Assembly: GCA_003049485.1 (NCBI GenBank)
Contig: PYST01000540.1
Span: 1 to 18,003 of the forward strand
Direction of reading: 5' to 3'
From: Ophioceras dolichostomum
Taxonomy: Eukaryota; Ascomycota; Sordariomycetes; Magnaporthales; Ophioceraceae
Length of the DNA: 18,003 nt
Shown: in pieces, positions 1-9,647 of the stretch
Position numbering within the stretch: the stretch's first letter is position 1
Layout of the letters: every line of letters starts with the position of its first letter
Translations under genes and position numbers: made by a program
Notes under the pieces: model-generated
Told to the model about the DNA's origin: nothing
Database searches by the model: none
Seen by the model: only the letters and a program-made list of their open reading frames with translations

Positions 1-3000
1 AAAAACGCGTGTCAAAGTTGGAAGTGGTGGTGGCAGAGGAAAGTGGCCCACTCAGTGGTGTGGCCCACGCAGTGGTGAACCACGTTAGACGGTATTTGCT
101 ATATGCTTTGGCCTGCCTGCTAATTATGACGGGAGTCGGTTCGTCGGGTAAGACTTGCGGTGTTTTCCTTTCTTCCTTGATGCTGCCAGTCGATCGACAA
201 TAGCGATTGTATCCTTTTCGCGTTTATAATGTCATTAGCAAGAGAAATGGCCTTCCCGCCCACGACAAGGGCCAAGCAACGAACCTTTTAGAGCTCAACG
301 TATCTCGAGGCATGCCCGCATTCGGCACAGATCTCGAGGTGCCATCGACGACGTACTTCGGCGGCATTCATCTCGACAACACCCTCAACCCAGCCTAGCC
401 CTCGCTCGCCAGTTCATGTAGATCCCGCTGAGCGATTGTGCCGCGACTAGTCGCCGTTTACAGTGACATGGTCTGACTGAGCAGCCGTGTACGGTGGGTG
501 ATATCATGTGCAAATCAATATATCGGCTCGCCCCGGCGAACTTCGCGTCCAGTTTGTTCGAGAGTTGACTGTACCCCTCCCCTCCCTCCCCCCTCCATAC
601 TCCTCACTCACTCCCTCCCGTCCCCGTGATGATCTCCACATGCTCTGTCTTAGAAATATCGTAGTACTTTTGATTCTTTTTCTCTTTCGCCACCACTTGT
701 GACTTGATGGTGCCGGCACGCATGGTGAACCTACGTTGCTTTTCTGTCGAAGGGGGGCCGGGCTGATACAGCGATTGTGTACCCGTCCTCCATTGTGTTC
801 TGTTCTGAAGTCTTCGAATGTTGGTCTAGCTAGATGTGAAAATTCCACGTGTCATGGGGGGACGTATTAAAGTCACATTTCTAAGTACTCTCGCTCGCCC
901 AGCCGCCGTCAACTTGTGCAAGCTTGGTGGTTGAGAAAGAGGTAATTAACCGGCATCCCAATATCAGGCAGGGTATCACTTTTCCACGGATTCCCCCAGG
1001 ATTGTTGTTCAGTTAGCCACAATTCGATGACTACCTACCTATAGTAACTAGGTATTTCCCGGGATTCCCTCTTTCTCGAGGTACTATGAGTATACCCTCG
1101 ACGCTCTTTTGTCGCTGGAGATGGCAATTATGTCCCAGCCGGGCAATGCCGGCATTGTGGAAATCAACCGGGCCCGAGGCGCGAAATCATAGTACGGTCT
1201 AACCCGTGGTCCGAGAAGTCAGGAGCCCATATGCTAGCGGTTGTTTCCCCTGTTGGTCGTATACCTATTTAGGGGGGTGTGGCAGCCGCACAATATCTTT
1301 CTTGTACCCTCAATCGCGAGAAATGCCCAAATGGGTTAGTCCCCTGTCTTTTCTCTCTTCCCACCTGTGGTTATTAGACGTATCACGTCAGCCAACCAAC
1401 CATCTTTCTTGTTTCCTCGCCAAAATCCAGACCGCCATGTACTGGGTAGGAAAAGCAGGAAACCCGTGACGATCGTCTTGCGAATCGGCGGGATTGCAAA
1501 TTTGGGTCGTTTGGGGGCAGCCCTTCCCCTTTAATATCGGTGCGGAATTTCCAGAATGGCAAAATATCTGGCTATTCTATTGATGATGTTGTCGGTTGCC
1601 CGGCTCTCGGATTATGGTTCTGACATCATCTATATCGCCCGCCGGAGAGTTCGGTCATCTGAATACTAGTAGTCACCCACCACTCACTTCTCCTACTTCT
1701 CACCTTGTTTTGTCTCAAAAACAGCCCACGGATAAGCAAGCACGAACTCATTGATTAGTAGTATCGGATGCCTGTCACCCGAACTCCTAGGACTTTAATG
1801 CGTGAATGAAATGATGGAGGATGGCCCGCCTTTCGGAGTTTAGGAGTTCAGCTGTACGGTAGTAGCCCGACATGTCGTAGTCACTCTGCGTGAAAGGAAG
1901 GTCCGCCACATTTGACCATCCATGTGATTTACTCATGGTCTGCTCCCTTGGCAAGGCCGAGATGTGGGCGTGGGTGGTAGAACTGGAAACCGCATGGACC
2001 GTGGAGGTGGGTGTACGTTACCGGAACCGGCGAAGAACGGCTCGCACAGTGTCAGCTGTCGTATCTCAGTATACGAGGCTTCCTAGGAGGAATCAGTTGC
2101 TTGGCGAATAGAAGTACGTGGTAAATTGAAGGGGGGACTGGTAGGCTTGTGCAATGTCTGAGAGAGCTTGCAGTGACGACTATGAGAGGACTCAGCGTCC
2201 CTCGTACTACCCTGACAGGCCACTATGACGTAGATCATGTTGGTCGACATCTTGTCACTGATCGAGGTAATAAAGCACTGAGAGCAGATGTGAGGGCCGT
2301 GGGCGATGACTGCGCCAACTCCTCACCCGCTTCGTTACATGGTGCCAAAGGAGTCAGTACCGCAGCTATACATGAGAATACCTACTAGTATGGCGTCTTG
2401 ATGTTCCGGGGTACCAGAGTACCTGATAGTTAAATCTATAACCTGGTGCCATGAGCTGCGTGCTCACTTCATGGCGACACTGCTTATAGAACCGATACCT
2501 ACGAGGTTCATGAGAGAGAGATTAAAAGTCCGAAAGTCAGATTTGGGAGGTGTCCACGCTCAATGTCATAGATTAGTCGATGGGCTGTCGGCACTTCTCT
2601 TTTTATTTTACCATTCGTACAATGTCACAACTAATACCATCTCCGTGCGGATTCTCGTAAATGATGTTACGGTAATTGTCGAGATAAGAGAATGAAAGTT
2701 AGTGCGGCGGGAAATGAATCTGAAGAGACTTTTGAAAGCGATAGGAACAACGCATATGGACATCAAGCCGCGAGAGGTGGTGTGGAGGCAAGGGCTCGAG
2801 TGTGACTAGAGCCTAGAGTCCTTGGAGTTTACCGGAACCAGTTGCGAGGTTTTAAATCGTCTGTGTTTCTACCAGTAGTTTTGAGAACCTGAACTTCATC
2901 CAGGGTTATGTCTTGTAACGCCATAATTTGTAAGAATGGTACTAGATATAACGGCGGGCAGACTTTATGCTAAAGGCGCCGTAAAGAAACCCTTTGTAGT

Positions 3001-4600
3001 TATCTATCAAGTGAGTATTAAGTGAGTCGTACTATGAATTACCACAAGGGGGGAAGGACTCGCCCTTTGCGAGCGCTGTCTGCGGAGACTCCGATATCAT
3101 TTGTCTCCCCTTAATTACTATTTGGAGTATTTCTGGAGAGCCAACAGATGAATAGACATCATATTAAGCGTGAAACACTGCTTCCTGATGAAGGCGGAAG
3201 TTGGTGGGCCCAGTTGGCTGGAAGCGGGTGGTGCCTCGGATTCCTCTTTGACGATACAATGAACAGCAAACTCGGCCGGGGAAGGGCAGGGTTCAAAATT
3301 TTACGCCTAGGTAGTGGACGTTTGTGAAGGGCGAGCAGTGGCAAGGCGGACTTTCCGTGATTCATGCGGAGGTCTTTTTTTATGACCGGGTAGCTACCTA
3401 TTAATGGCAGTGGACTGAAAGTCGAGGTTTCCGGGCTCGAGGCGGCGGGAGTTTGAACATTCCATACATGTTTCTCTGTGCAGCAGGTTGGGGTCCCAAC
3501 GGCCAACGGACAACGGCCCGGAGGTTGCTGGATCGGTCTTCCGGGAGATGGCGGACCGGCACTGCGGCTCCCCCACGCCAAGCCCCTTTCAAATGCAGCA
3601 ACATTGGAAAAGCCCAGAACGCATCCGACTACAATCGATGGACAGGAATAATTACAGGTACCCACCAACAAGGTACCTATCGGCCAGTACAACGTAGTTA
3701 CATCAGAGAGGGCCAAAGAGGGAGTTTGATGCTGAAAATACCAAAACGAGAAGACAAGCCGAGTGCAAAGCGACTCCTGGAATATCGCAGAGAGGCCTCG
3801 GCGGCTTTCGGGACTGGCGAACACTGCGAGGTCCCCGGCCGGGGCTCAGCCTCTAACTAGGCTTAACCATAAGTGGTCGTGATTGCCACACGAGACGCGC
3901 AATCTCCCGGCGTTCCACTGAGGCTTGATGCCCGCTGACTTCAGCTCGACAACTTTTGGTGTCAATATCAATCTGCATGCGCGATTTTGGGAATAGATTT
4001 ATCTCGGGACTTCATCTCGGGATTTGCTTTGCCAAGTTACTTGGACGAAAAACATATCAACGGGCCAGGCGGACTCGGAGATTTCGCTGGCTTCCTGGCA
4101 ATAGGGTTTTGGGTGGGAGATGCGAACCTAGGTCTGGAAGGTTGGGTCGGCGAGTCTTGGCGATATACAATTTCGTGGCCCTTGGAGCTAGGGGAAGTGA
4201 TCCTATTGGTGATGAATTCAATGTTGGGTCCTTAGCTTGAATGCGATGAAGTTGGGCAAGCTCTACGACTGAGAATAGTGCTGAAATAGTATGTGATGAA
4301 TTCATCAATGAATGGTTGATGCCCGCTCCAGCAGAGGCCATCAGCAAAGTTAAGGTCAACCAAGGCCCTGAAGGCCATGCAGGACGGCAGCTAACCCCAC
4401 TGTGAAGGCCGCTAACTAGCGTCCGCCAGCAAGCAAAGCAGACTTCTGACAAGCTGCACAGCCTCCACTGGCTGACGAACCTGTTTTGCCATCTCGCATT
4501 CTGTCCTGCCATTCGAGACCAACAGCGAATCTCCAACGGCAAATCCACGCGCAGGGTCCAGGGGCAGAACAAAAGCACATCTCAAGGCAAATCGAACAAC
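1..4600. other. Long stretch with no supportable gene
   Basis: I read both strands and see only short open frames, none with a recognisable domain and none that links to a neighbour through a convincing GT...AG intron. The longest, on the minus strand at 3159-3824 and 4057-4578, overlap equally open frames on other strands and have random-looking composition. Base composition is more balanced than in the GC-rich exons further right. A hand count of TpA against ApT over 1561-1800 gave a ratio of about 0.8, so there is no strong sign of repeat-induced point mutation. No tRNA B-box, 5S-like motif or long terminal repeat was found. It may be plain intergenic DNA, a decayed element or a non-coding transcript. 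Confidence 0.55.
43..76. repeat. Two-copy 17-bp tandem repeat
   Basis: Two adjacent 17-bp units, GTGGCCCACTCAGTGGT at 43-59 and GTGGCCCACGCAGTGGT at 60-76, differ at one base. No gene overlaps them. The function is unknown; replication slippage is the simplest origin. Confidence 0.85.
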
Positions 4601-4828
4601 GACTGGTCCGTCGACTTACTAGGCATTGCTTTTCGCCAAGTCACCATCACCAGCATCAACCAGCCAAGACCCAGAATCCCTACACGAACTTTCTTTTTAT
4701 CTGCTTCGTGTTCTTTCCTTTGTTCTTCCATCCTATCTTCTGACTCATCATCCCCTTCTGCCAACGCACCACCATCCAGGGCAGTTCTTAGAAAAGAGCA
4801 CCATCTCCGCTCTGCTACGGTTCGCACC

Positions 4829-4879
4829 ATGAAGCCACCAGCAATCGTCAGGTTGACGAATCGCCAACTCGCGACTTAA
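4829..4879 (+). other. Upstream ORF 1 (16 codons)
   Basis: An ATG with A at -3 opens a 16-codon frame ending in TAA, 372 bp before the main ATG at 5252. It matters only if the mRNA starts upstream of 4829. It could reduce scanning to the main start, but the peptide has no recognisable feature. Confidence 0.35.
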
Positions 4880-5016
4880 GTTCGACACTCGGAGATCGAG
4901 CGACATCCTATAACCGTGACTTCTACAGCATTGTGACAGCGGGCTGTGGACGACCTCATAACCCTCCGCGACGAAGCTGTCGTGCTCCGTTACCTCAGGC
5001 ACGGGCACTCGATAAC

Positions 5017-5151
5017 ATGCCGTTTCGCCTCCACCCCCACAAACCCGCACAGTTACCAACCACCATCCACCATCACCATCACCATTACCAACAGCTAGGA
5101 CAGCTTTCGCGGGCAGCTACAAAATCGAGAGACCCAGACGCAAATACCTAA
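5017..5151 (+). other. Upstream ORF 2 (44 codons, His-rich)
   Basis: An ATG at 5017 opens a 44-codon frame ending in TAA at 5149-5151, 100 bp before the main ATG. The peptide is His-rich because the DNA carries CAT/CAC repeats around 5065-5090. No other ATG lies between it and 5252. It may act as a translational control uORF if it is transcribed and not spliced out. Confidence 0.4.
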
Positions 5152-5251
5152 ACTAAACCCCATTGCACAGAGAGAGTTCCCATCGCCCCGGGCCTTGTGG
5201 TGGAGGTGATATAAGATATCTATCTTTGAAGGGGGAAACATATAGCAAAAG

Positions 5252-7753
5252 ATGGCTCAGAAGGGGCAGAAGGTGGTGGAGGCCCGATCGCTCTCAGAGC
5301 TCAATTACCTGGCGGCGAACCCTCCGCAATATCCCATCAACCCGACAGAGGAGAAACACGAGCCATTCACGCTCTACATATCGCGGGTTCCAGGAACACG
5401 AGGTGGGTTGTTTTCTTGACGTTTCTGGGAATAAGTCAGGCACTAATCCGAAAATCCGCCCCCAAAACCAGATGTCATCCTATCACCCTTTAAGCCCCTG
5501 CTGAAGAACGTAACTTGTGAGGACATCGCCAACTCGCTCTACTATATCCATCTGGACTTGCCCTCCGACGAGGAGCTGGCCGCTCTGCCCTTGCCACAGG
5601 CGCAATCTGGAGAGGGCTCAGCGCCAAGGACGAGTGTGGAAAGGAGTCCTCCGTCTCCCGTCCGGAGGAAGCCTCTGCCTCCCAATGCGCATGTTTCGGT
5701 GCCAGCTCCACAGGCGCAGAGCCGGACACCGGAGCCGACGCCCGTGCCCCTGGCAGCACCGCCACTGAAGCAGGAGGGGAGCCATGACTGGGACGATCCC
5801 GATCAGCCTACCAACAGACCGGCGCTCCCGCTCCGGCCTCACAGTCATGAGCACGCACCACCATCACCACATCACCATACACAGCCCCCTACGCACTATC
5901 AACCGCAGAGGCAAGGCCCTACACACGGCACCCACCTGCACCCGCTTGCTCCGCCGCCGTACCAGGATAGGCAGCACCAGCAGGAACAGGGACAGGGACA
6001 GGGGCAGGCACAGGCACAGGGAAGTAGTCCAATCTCTAGGAAGCCCCTTGGGCCGAGGCCACTGGACATGCCACCGCAAGTACCGGGCAAAGATGTCCCC
6101 AATCGGCCGAGGAGTCTCGGGAATGCGGAGGGTCTCATGGCCCAGCGCGGCGGGCACGAGACCTATGCGGCTCCTGAGGGCTACAAATGGGACAACCCAC
6201 CAGTCACGCCCTTCCTGAACAACGACGTGTTCCATCGTCCACAGCATCAGGGCCAGCAGTCACCCGCCCCCCCACCATCCGCGAACTCCTTATCCCTGCA
6301 CCACCAGTACCATCACCAGCAGCACCAGCAGCACCAGCCATTACGGTCCCCTCTACGATCTCCCGCCGGTCCTTCGCCGGCAGCCTACACCGCCACGCCG
6401 CCCCGATCTCCCTCACTGACCAAGCGCTCCCGCGAAGTGGTCCCCTTCACACTAACCATCATCCGCCGCGACCCGTCCTCAGGCGCGCAATGGAACGTCG
6501 GCAAAGTCTCGTCCTTCCAGTCTGCCACCGCCGCCCCGGTCCCCAACTCCGAGTCTGAAATCTCCAACCTCCTCACCCCGGGCTCTGCACTCCGGCCCCT
6601 GCCTCCTCTGTCGCCCCGTGTCGCCGGCGGCGCCATCCCCGCCATCAACATTCGCATCGAGACCTCCGGCTACGCCAAGTTCCGCACCGGCTTCCCCACC
6701 CGGAGCAGCATCGACGGCCGGCGCCGCGCGGGCTCCTCCGCCTCGTCCCTCCCGCAGCAGATCGCCGCGGCGGCGGCAGCGGCAGCGAACCGCAACAGCG
6801 GAGGCAGCGTTAGGGGCAGCAACGAGCTGCTTGTCCCTTTCAACAGCGGATGCAGCGTTAGGGGCAGCAACGAGCTGCTTGTCCCTTTCGACGCTGGCGG
6901 CTCGGGAGGAGGAAGAGGAACCGGAGGAACAGGCGACGAGTTCTTCGCCCGCCAGATGGTCATGACCTACTACAAGTCCTGGACGAGCGGCCTCCGCGAC
7001 GCGCTCCGCGGTGGCAGGGGACGCAGCCACAGCAGCGCCGCTGCTACTAGTACTACTACTACGACGACGACGGCGCCGAACAACAACGTCCCATTCGCAT
7101 CCCTCGACGTCCCGCTGCCTCTACCTCCACGCGCTCCGTTCCACGACGAACCCCACCACACCCGCTCCGGCAGCGCCGGGTCCGGCTCGTCCGCCGAGAC
7201 AGTCACTGGCGGTGGCGGCCCCAAGTTCCCGCCACCGAATAGCCACTCTGGACAAACGCTCCTCACGACGCCGGGACCCGGCCTCGAACCGCGGGGATAC
7301 GTCTTCGCCTCGCCCTGGGATGGCCTTTGCCAGTTCCGCACGTCTGCGACTGGGCGGAGCGTCAGGTGCGCGCACTCCTTGGGCGAATCGAGTACGGCAG
7401 AGGTCAGCGAGCTGCGGTTCAACCTGCCTTCTTCGGAGCTGTTCGGCGGCGTCGGCGGGGGGAAGAGGGCCAATGGGCATAAGAGGGGCCATGTTTATAC
7501 GAGGAGCACGAGCAGTATTGAGGGTGATTATGACTGGGAAGGCGGGGATGATCATCAAGATGGGGGAGAGAGCAGTAGTCCGTTTGGGAGCCCGAGGCTC
7601 GGCCTTGGGAGGGAGAGGGCTGGTGGGGGGAATAGGGGGAAGAGGGCGAAGTTGGGGAAGTTGATTGTTTGCGATGAGGGCGTGAAGATGCTGGATTTGG
7701 TCGTTGCTGCTAATATGGGGCTCTGGTGGGGGGCTTGGGAGAGGAGTTTTTGA
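5252..7753 (+). CDS. Unrecognised conserved-looking fungal protein, about 810 aa, two exons
   Basis: Exons are 5252-5402 and 5472-7753, joined across a 69-bp intron whose codon 51 (Asp) is split after its first base; the frame then stays open to TGA at 7751-7753. The ATG at 5252 has a good fungal context (AAAAGATGG). Residues 1-79 look folded and include PFTLYISRVPGTRDV at 38-52. A long Pro/Gln/His-rich, probably disordered segment follows (about 90-365), with Q/G and H/Q runs. A second ordered-looking part starts near 368 (PFTLTIIRR at 375-383) and continues in islands: INIRIETSGYAKFR near 443, a Tyr/Trp-rich patch near 545-560, an aromatic patch near 660-687, and a hydrophobic C-terminus with Leu-Asp-Leu-Val-Val and two tryptophans near 790-806. 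Poly-Ala and poly-Thr runs separate these islands. No signal peptide or clear membrane span is visible. I do not recognise the family. The beta-rich pattern and hydrophobic end loosely recall LURP/Tubby-like folds, but that is only a guess. Confidence 0.85.
5403..5471 (+). other. Spliceosomal intron of the 5252 gene
   Basis: The 69-bp intron has donor GTGGGT, a branch-like ACTAATC about 20 bp before the end, and acceptor AACCAG. Removing it joins the 50-codon first exon in frame to the long second exon, which otherwise has no ATG at its left end. That frame continuity is the main support. Confidence 0.85.
5989..6021 (+). repeat. Imperfect hexanucleotide run inside the 5252 gene
   Basis: GGGACA/GGCACA-type 6-bp units encode alternating Gln and Gly/Ala residues, around residues 224-234 of the protein. 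This is coding low complexity and probably prone to slippage. Confidence 0.7.
6794..6889 (+). repeat. Near-perfect 48-bp in-frame tandem duplication
   Basis: Two adjacent 48-bp copies, 6794-6841 and 6842-6889, match at 47 of 48 positions. The single difference changes a Gly codon (GGC) to Cys (TGC). Each copy encodes 16 residues (492-507 and 508-523), including SNELLVPF. The match covers third codon positions too, so the duplication is recent rather than maintained only at protein level. Confidence 0.93.
7044..7075 (+). repeat. Trinucleotide microsatellite coding poly-Thr
   Basis: A run of ACT codons passes into ACG codons and encodes a Thr tract in the 5252 gene just after an Ala/Ser-rich patch. 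It is a simple coding microsatellite. Confidence 0.75.
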
Positions 7754-8288
7754 GGGGCCTTTCTGTCGACCTTCTTTGTTGTCCTATTCTGATGATCTGA
7801 GCTTTGTTTTCGCTGTTCAAGGCGATGTTTATGGGAGAAGAGGTTTGGCGCAAAAAAAACTAGGTATGGGGGAGCAAGCCAGCGGATGGCGTGATACATG
7901 GTATAGATTGGCACTGGTTTTATGTTCACTAGGACATCTAGAGGGATTCGAGACATATATCTATTAATGACACCGATATCCTCCTCATCTATTTGGGAGA
8001 GGCATCTCTGAACTCTGAACCCTGCATGCTTCGAATGTACTGTCTACCCAGTCGCCGCAGCCAAACGAGGCGGGGATCTTGTCGAAGAGGTGTCGAGGGG
8101 CACGGATCAGGCGGCGGGCGCATTGATGAACAAAGAAAAAGGCTTCAATCAATTGTCTCGACTAGAGTAGTATGTATGTATAGTCCTAGGCGTTCTTGAC
8201 AGGACTCCAACGTCTTCGGGCCTTGTTTGGCTTGCCCACCCACACGCAAGGGCAAAGCCCCCCTAGCTCCCCCCAATCTTGCTGGTTT
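7754..8288. other. Convergent intergenic space (two 3' ends)
   Basis: This 535-bp stretch separates the stop of the plus-strand gene at 7753 from the stop of the minus-strand NDUFS8 gene at 8289, so it should contain both 3' UTRs and polyadenylation sites. A short A-run lies near 7852-7859. I see no coding frame or RNA gene in it. Confidence 0.7.
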
Positions 8289-9298
8289 TTATCTGTAAGG
8301 AGAGTCCGCCCGGATGACCGCTGCCAGCTCGGGCTCCCACTTGTCACCGTTGGCCAGCAGTTTTTCTGTCGTTGGGCACGACGAGGGTTAGCAACCTGGT
8401 CAGGGAGACGGTAGGGATGATGACGGCAGCAGAGCAAGCCGGCGAGGAAAATGCGGATGGACCTACCCTTGTTGTACAACAGCTCTTCCCTGGTCTCAGT
8501 GGCATACTCGGCGTTGGGCGACTCGACAATAGCGTCGACGGGGCACGACTCCTGGCAGAAGCCGCAGTAGATGCACTTGGTCATGTCGATGTCGTAGCGA
8601 GTCGTGCGGCGCGAGCCGTCCATGCGCTCCTCGGCCTCGATGGTGATGGCCTGGGCCGGGCAGATCTGTGTTGTTGTTGCGGGAGGGTGAGATTCTGCGT
8701 TAGTAAAACCTGGACTACGAAGAGGGGATGATTGACAGGGAGGGAGATCCGTACAGCTTCGCAGAGCTTGCAGGCAATACAGCGCTCTTCGCCGGACGGG
8801 TAACGTCGCAGCGCGTGCTCGCCTCGGAAGCGCGGGGAGATGGGGCCCTTTTCGAAGGGGTAGAAGATCGTATACCTGAGCGCGGGATGTTAGTAGGTGG
8901 CTCTCGTCGGGCGGCTCGTCCACGTCGGTTGGTCGGCGGTAGCGGTTCGTTACTTACGGTGGCCTGAAGAACTGCTCCATCAGGACGTACATGCCCCTGA
9001 GCATCTCGGTCATCAGGAAATACTTCCCGAGCTTGTCGAAGGTGCCCTCCTTGTCGTCATTCCACTCTTGAGGCCGCTTGAGGCGGAAGTTTTTGGGAGG
9101 CGGACCGCCGGCGGGCGTGGCGTATGTCCTCTGCTGGCGGAACGCCAATGTGTAAGCCGCCGGCGCGACAGAAAAGAGTGGTCTCCTTGAGGCGGAGGCA
9201 GATAGAAGGTAGATCTGACGGGAGACGAGCGCCGAGGAGGAGGATACGGAGGCGGCGGCGGCGGCGGTCGCCAGGCGAGAGGCAGATGGCGGAGCCAT
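8289..9298 (-). CDS. NDUFS8: NADH:ubiquinone oxidoreductase 23 kDa (TYKY) subunit, complex I, mitochondrial
   Basis: This is a matrix-arm subunit of complex I carrying two [4Fe-4S] clusters (N6a, N6b) that pass electrons toward ubiquinone. There are four exons on the minus strand: 9298-8958, 8875-8755, 8665-8467 and 8365-8289, giving 245 residues. The introns (82, 89 and 101 bp) have GT...AG ends, and each has a CTAAC branch site. The N-terminus is Ala/Ser/Arg-rich with no acidic residue before position 60, as expected for a presequence, with a likely processing motif Arg57-Thr-Tyr59 before Ala60. The conserved core follows, with MEQFFRPPYTIFYPFEKGP at about 107-125. Cluster ligands are C146/C149/C152 with C156 or the partner C195, in CIACKLCEAICP, and C185/C188/C191/C195 in CIYCGFCQESCP. 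The C-terminus WEPELAAVIRADSPYR is typical of the family. It is transcribed divergently from the mitochondrial ACP gene, another complex I subunit. Identification is essentially certain; exon joins are supported by frame and motif continuity. Confidence 0.97.
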
Positions 9299-9353
9299 TT
9301 TTACGCTTCTCGGTCAGGTCGTCTGCGTTGACGCAACGCGATCGGTTCGGGGG

Positions 9354-9383
9354 TCAATTGGCGACGGGAGGTCTCAATTGGCG
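9354..9383. promoter_or_regulatory. Duplicated TCAATTGGCG element
   Basis: TCAATTGGCG occurs at 9354-9363 and again at 9374-9383, exactly 20 bp apart, so both copies sit on nearly the same helical face. Each contains ATTGG, the reverse complement of a CCAAT core. They lie about 56-85 bp upstream of the NDUFS8 ATG, so they could be promoter sites or part of its leader. Confidence 0.5.
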
Positions 9384-9560
9384 CGGTATCGTAGAGTGGA
9401 GAGGGTCTGAAGGTCGTCGTCGGCGAGAGCTTGCCTCCTCGGAGCTCTGACGTGGGCTGAAGTTGGCGATCTCCCCTTCTCGGCTGCTGCGTGCTTTCTC
9501 TCGGGAATTGGCTGTCCGCTGTTCAGGTTTGGCGGGAGCACCATTACAAAAGCGGTGGTG

Positions 9561-9567
9561 TGATTGG
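9561..9567 (-). promoter_or_regulatory. CCAATCA box (possible HAP/CBC complex site)
   Basis: The plus strand reads TGATTGG, so the minus strand reads CCAATCA, the preferred form of the fungal CCAAT-binding (HAP) complex site. It is 263 bp upstream of the NDUFS8 start and 309 bp upstream of the ACP start. HAP complexes are known regulators of respiratory genes; binding here is inferred. Confidence 0.5.
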
Positions 9568-9639
9568 CCAGAGCTTCCGGTTGACTCGTCCCACCAGGAG
9601 AGAAGCCACACAGACTAGACAACTCGCAAGCCACACATC

Positions 9640-9647
9640 CACGTGAC
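9640..9647. promoter_or_regulatory. CACGTGAC, Cbf1-like bHLH site
   Basis: CACGTGAC read on the other strand is GTCACGTG, which fits the RTCACRTG consensus of the yeast bHLH factor Cbf1. It lies 73 bp from the CCAATCA box in the middle of the divergent promoter. Cbf1-type factors contribute to respiratory-gene control in yeasts. Use of this site here is an inference from a short motif. Confidence 0.4.

Larger units (their letters stand above)
4600..5251 (+). promoter_or_regulatory. Probable promoter and 5' leader of the 5252 gene
   Basis: The stretch is rich in C, T and CA/CCA runs (for example about 4680-4780 and 5050-5090), typical of transcription-start and leader regions in filamentous ascomycetes. 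It leads directly to the ATG at 5252, which has A at -3 and G at +4. Two short upstream ORFs lie inside it. The transcription start cannot be placed from sequence alone, and a leader intron is possible. Confidence 0.5.

Noticed and set aside
1561..1800. Possible repeat-induced point mutation in the left region
   Set aside because: A hand count gave TpA/ApT of about 0.8, below what heavily mutated repeats show, and no duplicated partner is visible.
3159..3824. Minus-strand open frame of 221 codons
   Set aside because: The composition looks random, an equally open plus-strand frame overlaps it (3453-3860), and there is no motif, clear promoter or splice partner.
4207..4306. 12-bp palindrome GATGAATTCATC at 4295-4306 with a partial copy (GTGATGAATTCA) near 4209-4220
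   Set aside because: It is short and isolated, with no nearby gene whose promoter it would serve; a chance match is likely.
4057..4578. Minus-strand open frame of 173 codons
   Set aside because: Trp/Ser/Leu-rich sequence with no recognisable domain. The competing plus-strand frame at 3987-4235 lacks an ATG start and also matches nothing I know.
6479..7030. Antisense open frame (183 codons) within the 5252 gene
   Set aside because: It arises from high third-position GC and repeats in the sense gene; the composition is Ala/Gly/Arg-rich with no domain.
9325..9339. Inverted repeat GCGTT-GACGC-AACGC upstream of NDUFS8
   Set aside because: The arms are only 5 bp, which is too short in GC-rich DNA to claim as a binding site or hairpin.
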